From Actinoplanes octamycinicus (GTDB lineage Bacteria; Actinomycetota; Actinomycetes; Mycobacteriales; Micromonosporaceae), in NCBI RefSeq assembly GCF_014205225.1, contig NZ_JACHNB010000001.1:5189501-5253500 (forward strand): a stretch of DNA of 64,000 bases, read 5' to 3'. Position numbers and translations under genes: made by a program. Within the stretch, counting starts at the first letter, position 1. Every line of letters starts with the position of its first letter. The notes under the pieces were generated by a model, which was given only the letters and a program-made list of their open reading frames with translations, was not told the origin of the DNA and ran no database searches. This document shows, piece after piece, positions 15,801 to 22,786 of this stretch.

Positions 15801-16653
15801 GGCGGTCCGGCTCGGCGGTCGAGGGCAGGTCGCCCAGGCTGACGTCGGCACCCGTGGGTGTGCCGCGAAGGGTGAACCGGGTGACTCCGGAGAAGACGCT
15901 GAAGGCGGCGAGCCGACCGGCTGCCCGCCGGCGCAGGTCGGCCGGAACGCGGAGTGACTCCCGGCCGTCCTCCCGCTCGGCCAGCAGCCTGACGATTTCG
16001 TTCTCCAGGATGTCGGCCTGCCGCGCCGGGAGATGACCGAGTTGTTGCCAGCGCTGCGCCGCCGCGACGAAGTGCAGCGCCGATCCGGTCAGCCGAGCGG
16101 ATCCGGCCCGCCCGAGCGCGTCGAGGAACCCCTCGTCCACCCCGGCCGCCGTCAGCCACTCCGTTGCCGCGTCCCGGCTGAGCGGGAGCAGCCGGTATGT
16201 CGCCAGATCAGGCATGCCGAAGTCGTTCCACGCGGCCGGCCGGCAGGCGAGCCGCCAACTGACCCCGGCCGCCTCCGGCCGTTGCATCGCTCGTTGCAGG
16301 CGCCGGAACATCGCGGGCTCGAACGCGTCAGCCTCGTCGAGGGAGTCGAGGTAAACCGGTCGAGACGTGGCGACGGCAGCGGCGACGGCCGGTTCGATCT
16401 CGCCTCGGTCCAACCCGACCAGATCGACAGCGACGCCACCCTCCAGATCTCTGAGCTCGTGGAGAATTGTCGACTTCCCGGCACCTCCCGGGGCCAGGAG
16501 CACGTAGCCGCCCGCGGCTCCGGCCAGGTCCGTCGCGGGGACCACCCCGGCTGCGGCCGGGTCAAGAAAGCCATCGCGCCCGAGAGGCGTCTGGGGTGTT
16601 GCGCTTCCCGGTGGGATCAACTGGACGTGACGTCGGATACGCGAGTCTGGCAA
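12859..16653 (-). CDS. Large STAND-type NTPase with C-terminal PD-(D/E)XK-like nuclease domain (putative defence protein)
   Basis: 1264 residues from a TTG at 16653 preceded by GAGGAAG at good spacing and a TAAACT -10 box; the frame runs on to 16752 but that part looks noncoding. Residues about 54-62 (APGGAGKST) are a P-loop and about 100-107 (VYLDSLDE, continuing A) a STAND/NACHT-like Walker B. A winged-helix-like and then a very long helical-repeat region fill about 250-1080. The C-terminus (about 1120-1230) has RMDLTV, then VVIEAKLVNN, then NQLIDRYL, which fits the D...ExK...Q core of PD-(D/E)XK nucleases. Such three-part proteins are typical of antiviral NTPases that sense an invader and fire a nuclease; here that role is inference. 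G+C is visibly lower than in neighbours (57% and 63% in two sampled 60-base lines against 75% in tetR), suggesting transfer. Confidence 0.8.
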   Translation of the reverse strand: MPDSRIRRHVQLIPPGSATPQTPLGRDGFLDPAAAGVVPATDLAGAAGGYVLLAPGGAGKSTILHELRDLEGGVAVDLVGLDRGEIEPAVAAAVATSRPVYLDSLDEADAFEPAMFRRLQRAMQRPEAAGVSWRLACRPAAWNDFGMPDLATYRLLPLSRDAATEWLTAAGVDEGFLDALGRAGSARLTGSALHFVAAAQRWQQLGHLPARQADILENEIVRLLAEREDGRESLRVPADLRRRAAGRLAAFSVFSGVTRFTLRGTPTGADVSLGDLPSTAEPDRPDHTFGHEIHKEVLGSALFESGAPGSVVFRHQVYTDYLAAAYVAGREPTSRQLTEVLSMTDGVLPRAMRSVAAWVAALRPQAVDLLAPKNVGALLASGVEFPAPVRAALVGALLHAAREARLAPVWSVDLSLLDHPDLSRQLTAHAAEHSVAELESWWICRIALACRVTEMLPFATRVAGEREWFAWARRPAITLILKLGTDSDRQALRSRLDLTEKADPDDELRAAFIDGMFPRHLPLAEILPMLHAPRTNNYIGAYKKLLGEFPDRVAPSDLPMLLSWATQRTEDDRFQFAYWVNEFLTTAVTRAFDHLHEPGQLEALSSLLAEAPLGQRFDPPWTGDRRRRRELAVAVAERCEGRWWELLRSGLVTPEDAAWLTDDAGTFPAAARAALDRCLAKINEPPGDPAVPEERPESRRIRESLVAARQDLLGWWRTVIALSGESSPEMWSFDLTARPGWSLLTAEEQREVIDLGWQYVIRHRPDPETWLDSAAVSRDAYRDWAGVYLLTTVAEHHPERLAGLPGACWSTWAPVIGGVHPYYEGEPLKKLIALMPGDPREQVLTTVRRVMDARPGWWRTPVQEYFAQDLAPTLVGYLRHRRFDDTTSADILGFLLEFTPAEVAGLCRSLASDDDSPLARRARRHLAETEPQKVAEAVLAGDADRAVVEKRIAGLHLSELDTHTLGDLTRFLFDRFPPADDPPFEKSFDHPGVQARKGALQVLMERGEARTLERLAEGRTAFEIRYLRHFSESAQAIAADTRMARLTPEHLLVVLGRSDVRLVQDARDLLDAVIDHLVELQHELTHRNAFRDLWSRDLTDIGSEDDISDWVQRHLEKRLNGGTIDREVQVQRRSASGIGTRMDLTVSARSATATVDTARVVIEAKLVNNPEIETATRNQLIDRYLTAMGLRHGLLLVYWVRPDQRPARWRERTPAHPAAAGLLAELERQASEAPAGYDVRPFVLDVSRPVQAKETAGGGPAQRR

Positions 16654-16682
16654 CCGTCTTCCTCGAGCCTGGGGAGAGCACC

Positions 16683-16688
16683 AGTTTA
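16683..16688 (-). promoter_or_regulatory. -10 element for the STAND gene
   Basis: On the minus strand TAAACT (TANNNT class) lies about 30 bp upstream of the TTG at 16653. Transcription would start near 16676 and include the GAGGAAG ribosome site at 16658-16664. This supports the 16653 start and places the promoter between the divergent STAND and Nudix genes. Confidence 0.45.
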
Positions 16689-16717
16689 CCGGCGGGGAGG
16701 TCCCGGACCGGTGGGTC

Positions 16718-17278
16718 ATGACAAGCGTTTCCGGGCCGAGGCAAGATCGCACGGTGGAACAGCTGAGCAGTCGCGTGGTCTATCGGAATCCGTGGATGAC
16801 CGTGCGGGAGGACGAGATCCGGCGGCCGGACGGCAGCGCGGGGATCTACGGCGTCGTCGAGAAACCGGACTTCGCGCTGGTGCTGCCGCGCTGGCGGGAC
16901 GGGTTCTGGCTGGTCGAGCAGTTTCGCTATCCGGTCGGGCGGCGGGCCTGGGAGTTTCCGCAGGGCAGCTGGGGGAGCGGGGCGGGCGGCGACCAGCTGG
17001 CTCTGGCCCGGCGGGAGCTGGCCGAGGAGACCGGGCTGCGGGCCGGCGCCATGGTGCACCTCGGGCACCTCTACGAGGCGTACGGGTACTCGACCCAGGG
17101 CTTCGACGTCTACCTGGCGACCGATCTGGCCGAGGGCGAGCCGGACCGAGAGGTCACCGAGCAGGACATGGTCCACCGCGCGGTCACCGACGCGGAGATC
17201 ACCGGGATGATCCGGTCCGGTCAGATCGTCGACGCGCCGTCGCTGGCCGCGCTCACTCTGTACCGGCTCGGGTCCTGA
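16718..17278 (+). CDS. Nudix hydrolase, ADP-ribose pyrophosphatase-like
   Basis: Up to 186 residues. N-terminal strands SSRVVYRNPWMTVREDEIRRPDG and VVEKPDFALVLPRW are typical of the ADP-ribose pyrophosphatase group. The Nudix box ends LARRELAEETGLRAG, so the metal-binding REL-EE core is intact, but the upstream Glu of Gx5E reads Gly. The enzyme should cleave a nucleoside diphosphate linked to another group; the substrate is unknown. Starts are possible at ATG 16718 or GTG 16754; the latter begins at the conserved domain and clears the divergent STAND promoter. The 3' end overlaps the convergent BTAD gene by 58 bp. Confidence 0.85.
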   Translation: MTSVSGPRQDRTVEQLSSRVVYRNPWMTVREDEIRRPDGSAGIYGVVEKPDFALVLPRWRDGFWLVEQFRYPVGRRAWEFPQGSWGSGAGGDQLALARRELAEETGLRAGAMVHLGHLYEAYGYSTQGFDVYLATDLAEGEPDREVTEQDMVHRAVTDAEITGMIRSGQIVDAPSLAALTLYRLGS

Positions 17279-19062
17279 GCCAGCAGCGCGTCCAGTACCG
17301 GGTTCGCGATGTCGCCGGCCAGCAGCCGCGCGGCGTCGTGATCCCCGGCGTGCCCGAGCGCCGCGCCGTGCCACATCGCCCGCACGATCATCTCCCGCAT
17401 CCCGGTCCGGGACGCCAGGCGCCGCAGCGCCCCGACCCAGAGCGGGGCGTTCGGATGACCGTGCCGCCGGCCCAGCTCGCACTGCGCGTCGAGGATGTAG
17501 GCGTCCAGCCAGACATACGAGTCGGCCATCCGGTTCGACCGCCGCCGGGCGTCGGCGAGCAGCGCGAAGGCCTCGGCGGTGCGGCCGGCCGCTTCGGCGG
17601 TCAGGGCCAGCGACCGGGCGGCGATGCCCTCCCAGCAGGGATCGCCGAGCTGGCAGGCGCGGGCGAAGGCCTGCTGGAGCACGGCGGCGGCCGCCGCGGT
17701 CTCGGACGCGGCCAGGTGCACCTCGCCACGCAGCGCCTGCGGCCAGGGCAAAAAGGCCAGCCAGTGGTCCCGCTCGGCGAGCCGGATCGCCGCGTCGAGG
17801 TGCTCGGCGGCCGGTCCGACCGCCCCGGTGAGCAGGTGCACCCGGCCGAGCATGGACAGCGCGTACGCCTCGGTGCGCGGGTCGGCGCAGGAGCGGGCGA
17901 GCCCGGCGGCCCGGTCCAGCAGCCGGACGGCGGAGGCGTAGGCGGCCCGGTCGCTCTCCACCGCGCCGAGATAGGTGGTGGCCCGGGCGGCGATCGGCCC
18001 CGAGCCGCCGGCCACGGTGAGCGCGTCGGTCAGCCGGCGGTGGCTGCGGTCGTACCGGGCGCGGAGGAAGTCGACGTAGCCGATCTCGGCGCGGGCCCGG
18101 GCCACCGCGGCCGGATCACCGTCGGCCAGGCCGAGCCGTTCCGCCTCGTAGAGGACGGCAAGCCCCTCCTCGTCCATCCCGCGCGTCGAGTGGATCAGCG
18201 CCTCGGCCAGCCGCAGCCGGGCGGCCAGCCGGGACGGCGCGTGCCCGGACCGGTCGGCCAGCCCGATCGCGGTGCGCAGCGACCGGACGCCGGTCTCCAC
18301 CGCGCCGGCCGCCACCGCCGCCGCGCCCGACTCCACGATCGCCTCGACGGACGCGTCGTCCGCGACCACCTCCCGGTGCCGCCGGCCCTCCGCCATGGCC
18401 TGCTCGACCGCCCGGCCCGGCGCGACCCCGAGCTCCTTGCGGAAGAGCGCGGTGACCGCCGCGAACTGCTGCTCCGCCGCCCGGTCGTCGCCGGCGAGCC
18501 GGTACAGCCGGATCAGCAGGGCCTGGTGGTTCTCGTCCAGCGGGCTCATCGCGGCGGCGCGCACCGCCAGCCGGCTCGCCGCCTCCAGATCGTCCTCGGC
18601 CAGCCGGCCCAGGGCGGCCTCGTGCAGAATCGCCTCGGCCGCCGCGGCGATCCGCCGCCGCTCGGAGAGCAGCCACGACTCGAACGCCGGCGCGTCCCGG
18701 ACGGTGACGCCCTCGAGCAGGTCGGCACCGAGGCCGGGCAGGTCGACGGCGGCCGCCCAGGCGCCGTGCGTGAGGACGGTGACGTCGACGACGGCGTCCG
18801 GTGGCAACCCCAGCACCACCGGATCGCCGTCCAGGGTGACGCCCAGGCAGCGGCGGATCTCGGCCAGCCCCCAGCGCAGGGCCCGCATCGGGTCCTGCGC
18901 CTCGGCGTACAGCAGGCCGGCGAGCCGGCTCCGGGTCGGCGGGCGTTCGCCGAGGACCAGGCAGGCCAGCAGCGCCCAGCTCTTGCGGCTGCGCATCTGG
19001 TGTCCGTCCCCGTCCGGCCGCTCGACCCGGGGTGGACCGAGCAGGTGCACGGTGAGACCCAT
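17221..19062 (-). CDS. SARP/BTAD-type transcriptional regulator with TPR-like C-terminal region
   Basis: 613 residues. The N-terminus (about 1-95, MGLTVHLLGPPRVERPDG, KSWALLACLVLGERPPTRSRLAGLLY) is an OmpR-like winged helix as in SARP regulators. It is followed by a bacterial transcriptional activation domain (about 100-245; RDAPAFESWLLSERRRIAAAAE, AAAMSPLDENHQALLIRLYRLAGDDRAAEQQF). The remaining 370 residues are Ala-rich helical hairpins that look like TPR repeats. There is no NB-ARC ATPase between them, unlike AfsR. It probably activates nearby genes; the DUF4242 gene 25 bp upstream on the same strand shares its transcript. Confidence 0.85.
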   Translation of the reverse strand: MGLTVHLLGPPRVERPDGDGHQMRSRKSWALLACLVLGERPPTRSRLAGLLYAEAQDPMRALRWGLAEIRRCLGVTLDGDPVVLGLPPDAVVDVTVLTHGAWAAAVDLPGLGADLLEGVTVRDAPAFESWLLSERRRIAAAAEAILHEAALGRLAEDDLEAASRLAVRAAAMSPLDENHQALLIRLYRLAGDDRAAEQQFAAVTALFRKELGVAPGRAVEQAMAEGRRHREVVADDASVEAIVESGAAAVAAGAVETGVRSLRTAIGLADRSGHAPSRLAARLRLAEALIHSTRGMDEEGLAVLYEAERLGLADGDPAAVARARAEIGYVDFLRARYDRSHRRLTDALTVAGGSGPIAARATTYLGAVESDRAAYASAVRLLDRAAGLARSCADPRTEAYALSMLGRVHLLTGAVGPAAEHLDAAIRLAERDHWLAFLPWPQALRGEVHLAASETAAAAAVLQQAFARACQLGDPCWEGIAARSLALTAEAAGRTAEAFALLADARRRSNRMADSYVWLDAYILDAQCELGRRHGHPNAPLWVGALRRLASRTGMREMIVRAMWHGAALGHAGDHDAARLLAGDIANPVLDALLAQDPSRYRVSAASDGASTI

Positions 19063-19087
19063 CGCCGGCCCGGTCCTCTCGCCTCGT

Positions 19088-19339
19088 TCAGCCCTGCGCG
19101 CTGATCGGGTAGATCTCGTCGGCCACCAGCCCGTGCGCCTTGCGGTGCACGGTGGCCGCGGCCTCCGCGTCCGGCGCCTCGACCAGGCAGAAGATCTTCC
19201 CGCCGGCCTCGTCCACCCAGTACTTCAGGTAGTTGACCCCGAAGCCGTCCTGCACGGCCAGGTCGGCCTCGTGGGCGGCGGCGACATCACTGGCCAGCAC
19301 ACCGTCGCCGACATTGTGGACATCCATGAACAGCGGCAC
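19088..19339 (-). CDS. DUF4242 family protein (SCO4226-like)
   Basis: An 83-residue ferredoxin-fold protein: MPLFMDVHNVGDGVLASDVAAAHEADL, GVNYLKYWVDEAGGKIFCLVEAPDAEAAATVHRKAHGLVADEIYPI. The DUF4242 relative SCO4226 of Streptomyces has been described as a nickel-binding protein; conserved His and Cys residues are present here. It sits 25 bp upstream of the BTAD regulator on the same strand, suggesting a sensor-regulator pair, but that link is inference. Confidence 0.82.
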   Translation of the reverse strand: MPLFMDVHNVGDGVLASDVAAAHEADLAVQDGFGVNYLKYWVDEAGGKIFCLVEAPDAEAAATVHRKAHGLVADEIYPISAQG

Positions 19340-19359
19340 TGTCGTCTCCTGACACTAGC

Positions 19360-19380
19360 GGCCCGGGCGCTTCCCGGGCC
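19360..19380 (-). terminator. Hairpin terminator after the GGDEF gene
   Basis: GGCCCGGG (19360-19367) pairs with CCCGGGCC (19373-19380) around a CGCTT loop. It lies between the end of the GGDEF gene (19434) and the start of the DUF4242 gene (19339), both on the minus strand. There is no T-run, as is common in actinomycetes. Short GCCGTTTGACG direct repeats lie beside it. Confidence 0.55.
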
Positions 19381-19433
19381 CCTGCGTCAGATCAGACAGC
19401 CGGGCCGTTTGACGCGCCGTTTGACGGATGGCG

Positions 19434-20084
19434 TCAGGCCGCGGCGCCGGCGGCCCGCGGTTCCAGGGACTCCTGCCAGATCGCCCAGCGGGTCTCCGGG
19501 CCGAGCGCCTTGGCCCGGTACATCGCCAGGTCGGCCCGGTGCACGATCTCGTCGTGGGTCAGCTCGCCGGGCCCGGACACGGCGACGCCGATGCTCGCGG
19601 CCAGCTCGATCAGCCGGTTGTCGATCACCACGGGGCCCATCGTGGCGGCGATCAGGCCGGCCACCTGGTAGGCCTGCTCCGGGTGGTCCAGGTCGGTCAG
19701 CAGCACCGAGAACTCGTCGCCGCCCATCCGGCAGGCCAGGCCCGGCGCCCGCACGCAGTGCTCGAGCACCTTGGCGAACTCGACCAGCACCAGGTCACCG
19801 GACTTGTGCCCGAGGGTGTCGTTGACCTCCTTGAACCCGTTCATGTCGATGACCAGGACGGCCGAGTGCCGGCCGGTCCGGGCGGTGCGGGCCAGGTTCC
19901 GGTACGACGTGGCCCGGAACCGCGATCGGTTGCCCAGCCCGGTCAGCCCGTCGGTCATCGGGACGACCGCCCGCCACGCCTGCCGCAGCCGGGGACGCCG
20001 GGCCCGCGACCGGGACGCCCGGATCCCGGCGGCCAGGCCGATGACCCCGACGACCAGCGCGGCGCCCTCGATGACCTCGACCAA
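19434..20084 (-). CDS. Membrane-anchored GGDEF domain protein (diguanylate cyclase)
   Basis: 216 residues from TTG 20084, which has a strong GGAGGAGGGG ribosome site; the frame continues upstream only as the antisense of the next gene. One N-terminal helix (LVEVIEGAALVVGVIGLAAGI) precedes a GGDEF domain (about 50-200) with DGLTGLGNRSRF, VLVIDMNGFKEVNDTLGHKSGD and RMGGDEFSVLL. All catalytic residues for making c-di-GMP are present. I see no RxxD inhibitory site before GGDEF, so feedback inhibition may be lacking. Confidence 0.88.
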   Translation of the reverse strand: MVEVIEGAALVVGVIGLAAGIRASRSRARRPRLRQAWRAVVPMTDGLTGLGNRSRFRATSYRNLARTARTGRHSAVLVIDMNGFKEVNDTLGHKSGDLVLVEFAKVLEHCVRAPGLACRMGGDEFSVLLTDLDHPEQAYQVAGLIAATMGPVVIDNRLIELAASIGVAVSGPGELTHDEIVHRADLAMYRAKALGPETRWAIWQESLEPRAAGAAA

Positions 20085-20169
20085 TGCCCCTCCTCCGCCG
20101 TGCTGACCCGCGTTTGATCGGTCACCGTGCGGGCCACTTGAGAAACGGCCGCGATCGTAGGATCGGTGG

Positions 20170-21351
20170 ATGTCCGTTCCCCAGACGCACGACGAGGCGG
20201 TCACCGCCGCCCACCGGCTCGCCGCCGGGCTCGCCCCCGGCGCGATCCAGCGCGACCGCGACGGCGCGACGGTGATCCCGTCCGAGGCACTCGCCGCGCT
20301 CGACTCCTCCGGCCTGCTCGCGATCACCGTCCCGGTTGCCGACGGCGGTCCCGGGCTCGGCCCGCGCACCCTGGCCGAGGTCGGCCGGGTCATCGCGGCC
20401 GCCGACCCGTCGATCGCCCAGGTCCCGCAGGCACACTTCCTGCTGGTCGACGTGCTCGCCGTGCACGGCGGCCCGGAGGCCCGTAAGCGCCTGTTCGGCG
20501 AGGTCCTGGCCGGCCGCCGCTTCGGCAACGCGCTGGCGGAGCGAGGCGGAAAACACGCACAGGACTTGCGTACGAAGATCAGCGGCGGCCTGCTCGACGG
20601 CGTCAAGTACTACACCACCGGGGCCCTGACCAGCGCCTGGATCGCGGTCAGCGCGCTCGACGAGCAGGGCAGGCTGGTGCTCGCCTTCGTCGCCCGGGAC
20701 GCCGCCGGGGTGGCTGTCGACACCGACTGGGACGTGATCGGGCAGCGCGCCACGATCAGCGGGACGGCCACCTTCACCGGTGTGCCGGTCGAGCCGGGGC
20801 TGCGGCTGGACTACGCGCACGCCTACGAGCAGCCGCAGCAGCTCGGGGCGCGGGCGCAGCTCTACCACGCGGCGATCGAGGTGGGCATCGCCGGCGCGGC
20901 GCTCGCCGACGCCCGGGACTATCTGCGGACCAAGGCGCGCCCGTCGACCGAGGCGGTCCGGGCCGGCGCGTCCACCGCGGCCGACGATCCGCACGTCCGG
21001 CACCGGTACGGCCGGCTGGCCAGCCGGGTGCGGGCCGCCGAGGCGCTGCTCGAGTCGGCGGCCCGGACCCTCGAAGAAGTGACCTTGTTCCCGGCGGACG
21101 CCGACGCCGCCGCCCGGGGGTCGCTCGCGGTCGCGGCCGCGAAGGCCTTCGGCAGCGAGATCGCGGTCGAGGCCGGCTCGGAGCTGTTCCAGCTGTGCGG
21201 CACCAGCTCCGCCGCCGCCAAGTACGACCTGGACCGCCACTGGCGCAACGCCCGGACCCACAGCGTCCACGACCCGCTCGACTGGAAGTACGCCCACATC
21301 GCCGCGTATGAGCTGGCCGACGTCCTCCCGCCCAATCACGGCCAGCTCTAG
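20170..21351 (+). CDS. SfnB-type acyl-CoA dehydrogenase-like flavoprotein
   Basis: 393 residues with the acyl-CoA dehydrogenase fold of the SfnB/DszC group: LLAITVPVADGGPGLGPRTLAEVGRVIAAADPSIAQ, RFGNALAERGGKHAQDLRTKI, and C-terminal DLDRHWRNARTHSVHDPLDWK. These FMNH2-dependent proteins act in sulfur acquisition (for example dimethylsulfone use) or as N- or S-oxygenases, not in fatty-acid oxidation. No flavin reductase or sulfonate transporter is adjacent, so the substrate is open. The start ATG at 20170 is divergent from the GGDEF gene. Confidence 0.85.
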   Translation: MSVPQTHDEAVTAAHRLAAGLAPGAIQRDRDGATVIPSEALAALDSSGLLAITVPVADGGPGLGPRTLAEVGRVIAAADPSIAQVPQAHFLLVDVLAVHGGPEARKRLFGEVLAGRRFGNALAERGGKHAQDLRTKISGGLLDGVKYYTTGALTSAWIAVSALDEQGRLVLAFVARDAAGVAVDTDWDVIGQRATISGTATFTGVPVEPGLRLDYAHAYEQPQQLGARAQLYHAAIEVGIAGAALADARDYLRTKARPSTEAVRAGASTAADDPHVRHRYGRLASRVRAAEALLESAARTLEEVTLFPADADAAARGSLAVAAAKAFGSEIAVEAGSELFQLCGTSSAAAKYDLDRHWRNARTHSVHDPLDWKYAHIAAYELADVLPPNHGQL

Positions 21352-21435
21352 CAGCCGTCATGCGGGCCGGCGGCGTCCGCGCGAACACGCCGCCACCAAG
21401 CCGAGTCACCGTCCCGGCCGCGGCTCCGCTCCCGG

Positions 21436-21486
21436 GCTGGCCCTCACGGGTGTCTCAAGACCCTCGAGACACCCGTGAGGGCCAGC
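21436..21486. terminator. Very stable 21-22 bp hairpin between convergent genes
   Basis: GCTGGCCCTCACGGGTGTCTC (21436-21456 by position) pairs perfectly with 21466-21486 around a 9-base loop (AAGACCCTC), and one more pair can form outside. It lies between the end of the SfnB-like gene and the end of the small membrane gene on the other strand, where a bidirectional terminator is expected. The perfect long arms also resemble a small repeat element. Confidence 0.65.
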
Positions 21487-21561
21487 CGGGACCGTGCGTG
21501 GCGGCTGCGACCGCGGGGCGCGGCGGGTCGTGGCGGGCTCCCGGCGGGAGCGGCACGGCGG

Positions 21562-21765
21562 CTAACTCGGGTTGATCACCAGGTCGAGCAGGAGCGCGGC
21601 GAGGAACAGGAAGAAAGATCCGGTGGCCAGGACCGTGCTGAGGGTCCACCTCTCGCTGCCTGCGGCGTCGGCGCACGTGGCCGCGGTGACCAGGGAGCCG
21701 AGGATCAGCAGCGTGAGGAAGTAGCGGAAGCGGGCTCGGCGGTGACCGGCGGTCCGTTCTCTCAT
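21562..21765 (-). CDS. Small two-helix membrane protein
   Basis: 67 residues: a basic N-terminus (MRERTAGHRRARFR), helix 1 YFLTLLILGSLVTAATCA, a short loop GSERW, and helix 2 TLSTVLATGSFFLFLAALLLDLVI. No family recognised. The start ATG at 21765 is inferred from the basic cap before the first helix. It ends 75 bp after the strong hairpin. Confidence 0.6.
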   Translation of the reverse strand: MRERTAGHRRARFRYFLTLLILGSLVTAATCADAAGSERWTLSTVLATGSFFLFLAALLLDLVINPS

Positions 21766-21871
21766 GGCCGCTGATCCTAGGCGGCCGCGAGGGGCAGCCG
21801 GGCCCGCACGACGCGCGTAGCGGTCGTGCGGGGGCCGGGCCGCGCGGGCCGACCGGCACGGGACTCCGAGT

Positions 21872-21881
21872 CGTACCGAAA
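21872..21881 (+). repeat. Dispersed CGTACCGAAA word (intergenic copy)
   Basis: One of six copies of this 10-base word in the window (see finding). It lies between the small membrane gene and the GNAT gene. Confidence 0.5.
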
Positions 21882-21977
21882 AATCGGACCGCGGCCGGGA
21901 CGGGGGAGCGGACCGTGCGCGAGCCGGTGCGGCGGAGGCGGACGGCGGACCGGAACCGGCCGGGCGCCTCCGGCGAG

Positions 21978-22640
21978 CTAGCCGGTGTAGCGGAAGCTCG
22001 TGAAGACCACGTCGGCGCTGTGTTCGAAGCCGAGGCGCTCGTAGAGGCGGATCGCGTTGTCGTTGTCGTGCACGGTGTGCAGGAACGGCAGCTCGCCGCG
22101 GGCCAGGATGCCGGCCGCGACCGCGAGGGTGAGGCGGGCGCCGAGGCCCTGGCCGCGGAACTCCGGGTCGGTGCAGACCGCGGAGACCTCGGTCCAGCCG
22201 GGCATCCGGAAACGCTCGCCGGCCATCGAGATCAGGCGGCCGTCGCGGGAGCGGATGCCCAGGTAGCGGCCCAGGTCGATGGTGCGTTTGCGGAACGGGC
22301 CGGGCTGCGCGCGGGCCACCAGGTCGAGCATCTCCGGGACGTCGTGCTCGGTGAGCGGGACGGCCTCCGGGTCGTCGACGGCGGTCATCGCGGTGCCGAC
22401 CATCTGCACGCCCTGCGTCCGGACGTCCTCCACCCAGCCCGGCGGCGGGGCCAGCGCCGGGCCGGTGAGCAGCGCGTAGTCGGTCAGCGTGGCCAGGTCG
22501 CGCCAGGCTGCCGGGTCGGCCGGGTCGCTCACGGCGCAGAACGGGGCGATGTCGGGCTGGTATCGGGCGGCGTCTCCGGCGGCTTCGGCGTAACCGGCCT
22601 GCGGCCCGGAGAGGGCGGCCCACACGGGGTTGTTCAGCAC
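21978..22640 (-). CDS. GNAT family N-acetyltransferase
   Basis: 220 residues. The C-terminal half is a GNAT domain: WTEVSAVCTDPEFRGQGLGARLTLAVAAGILARGELPFLHTVHDNDNAIRLYERLGFE contains the acetyl-CoA-binding R/Q-x-x-G-x-G/A turn and the final strand-helix. The N-terminal 100 residues resemble a second, degenerate GNAT-like half. It transfers an acetyl group from acetyl-CoA to an amine; the substrate is unknown. A single gene with an upstream inverted repeat. Confidence 0.87.
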   Translation of the reverse strand: MLNNPVWAALSGPQAGYAEAAGDAARYQPDIAPFCAVSDPADPAAWRDLATLTDYALLTGPALAPPPGWVEDVRTQGVQMVGTAMTAVDDPEAVPLTEHDVPEMLDLVARAQPGPFRKRTIDLGRYLGIRSRDGRLISMAGERFRMPGWTEVSAVCTDPEFRGQGLGARLTLAVAAGILARGELPFLHTVHDNDNAIRLYERLGFEHSADVVFTSFRYTG

Positions 22641-22697
22641 CCCTGTGACCCTGCCCCTTCCGGGCCGGACGCGCCAGTCGTTAACCGGTACCTCACC

Positions 22698-22725
22698 CTG
22701 TCAGTGAATGTTCAGTTACTGACAG
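22698..22725. promoter_or_regulatory. Nested inverted repeat upstream of the GNAT gene
   Basis: CTGTCAGT (22698-22705) and ACTGACAG (22718-22725) form an outer inverted repeat with 12 bases between; TGAA-TG-TTCA sits inside it. The site is 58-85 bp upstream of the GNAT start on the minus strand and looks like a repressor operator; no regulator gene adjoins it. Confidence 0.4.
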
Positions 22726-22786
22726 TGGACAATAAAGCGGACTTCCCGCGCCTAAGGTGGATCGTTGCAGGATCGGCGGGTTCAGC

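Noticed and set aside
16654..16752. N-terminal extension of the STAND protein to 16752
   Set aside because: The extension would run through its own promoter region and overlap the Nudix start; a ribosome site and -10 box fit TTG 16653 better.
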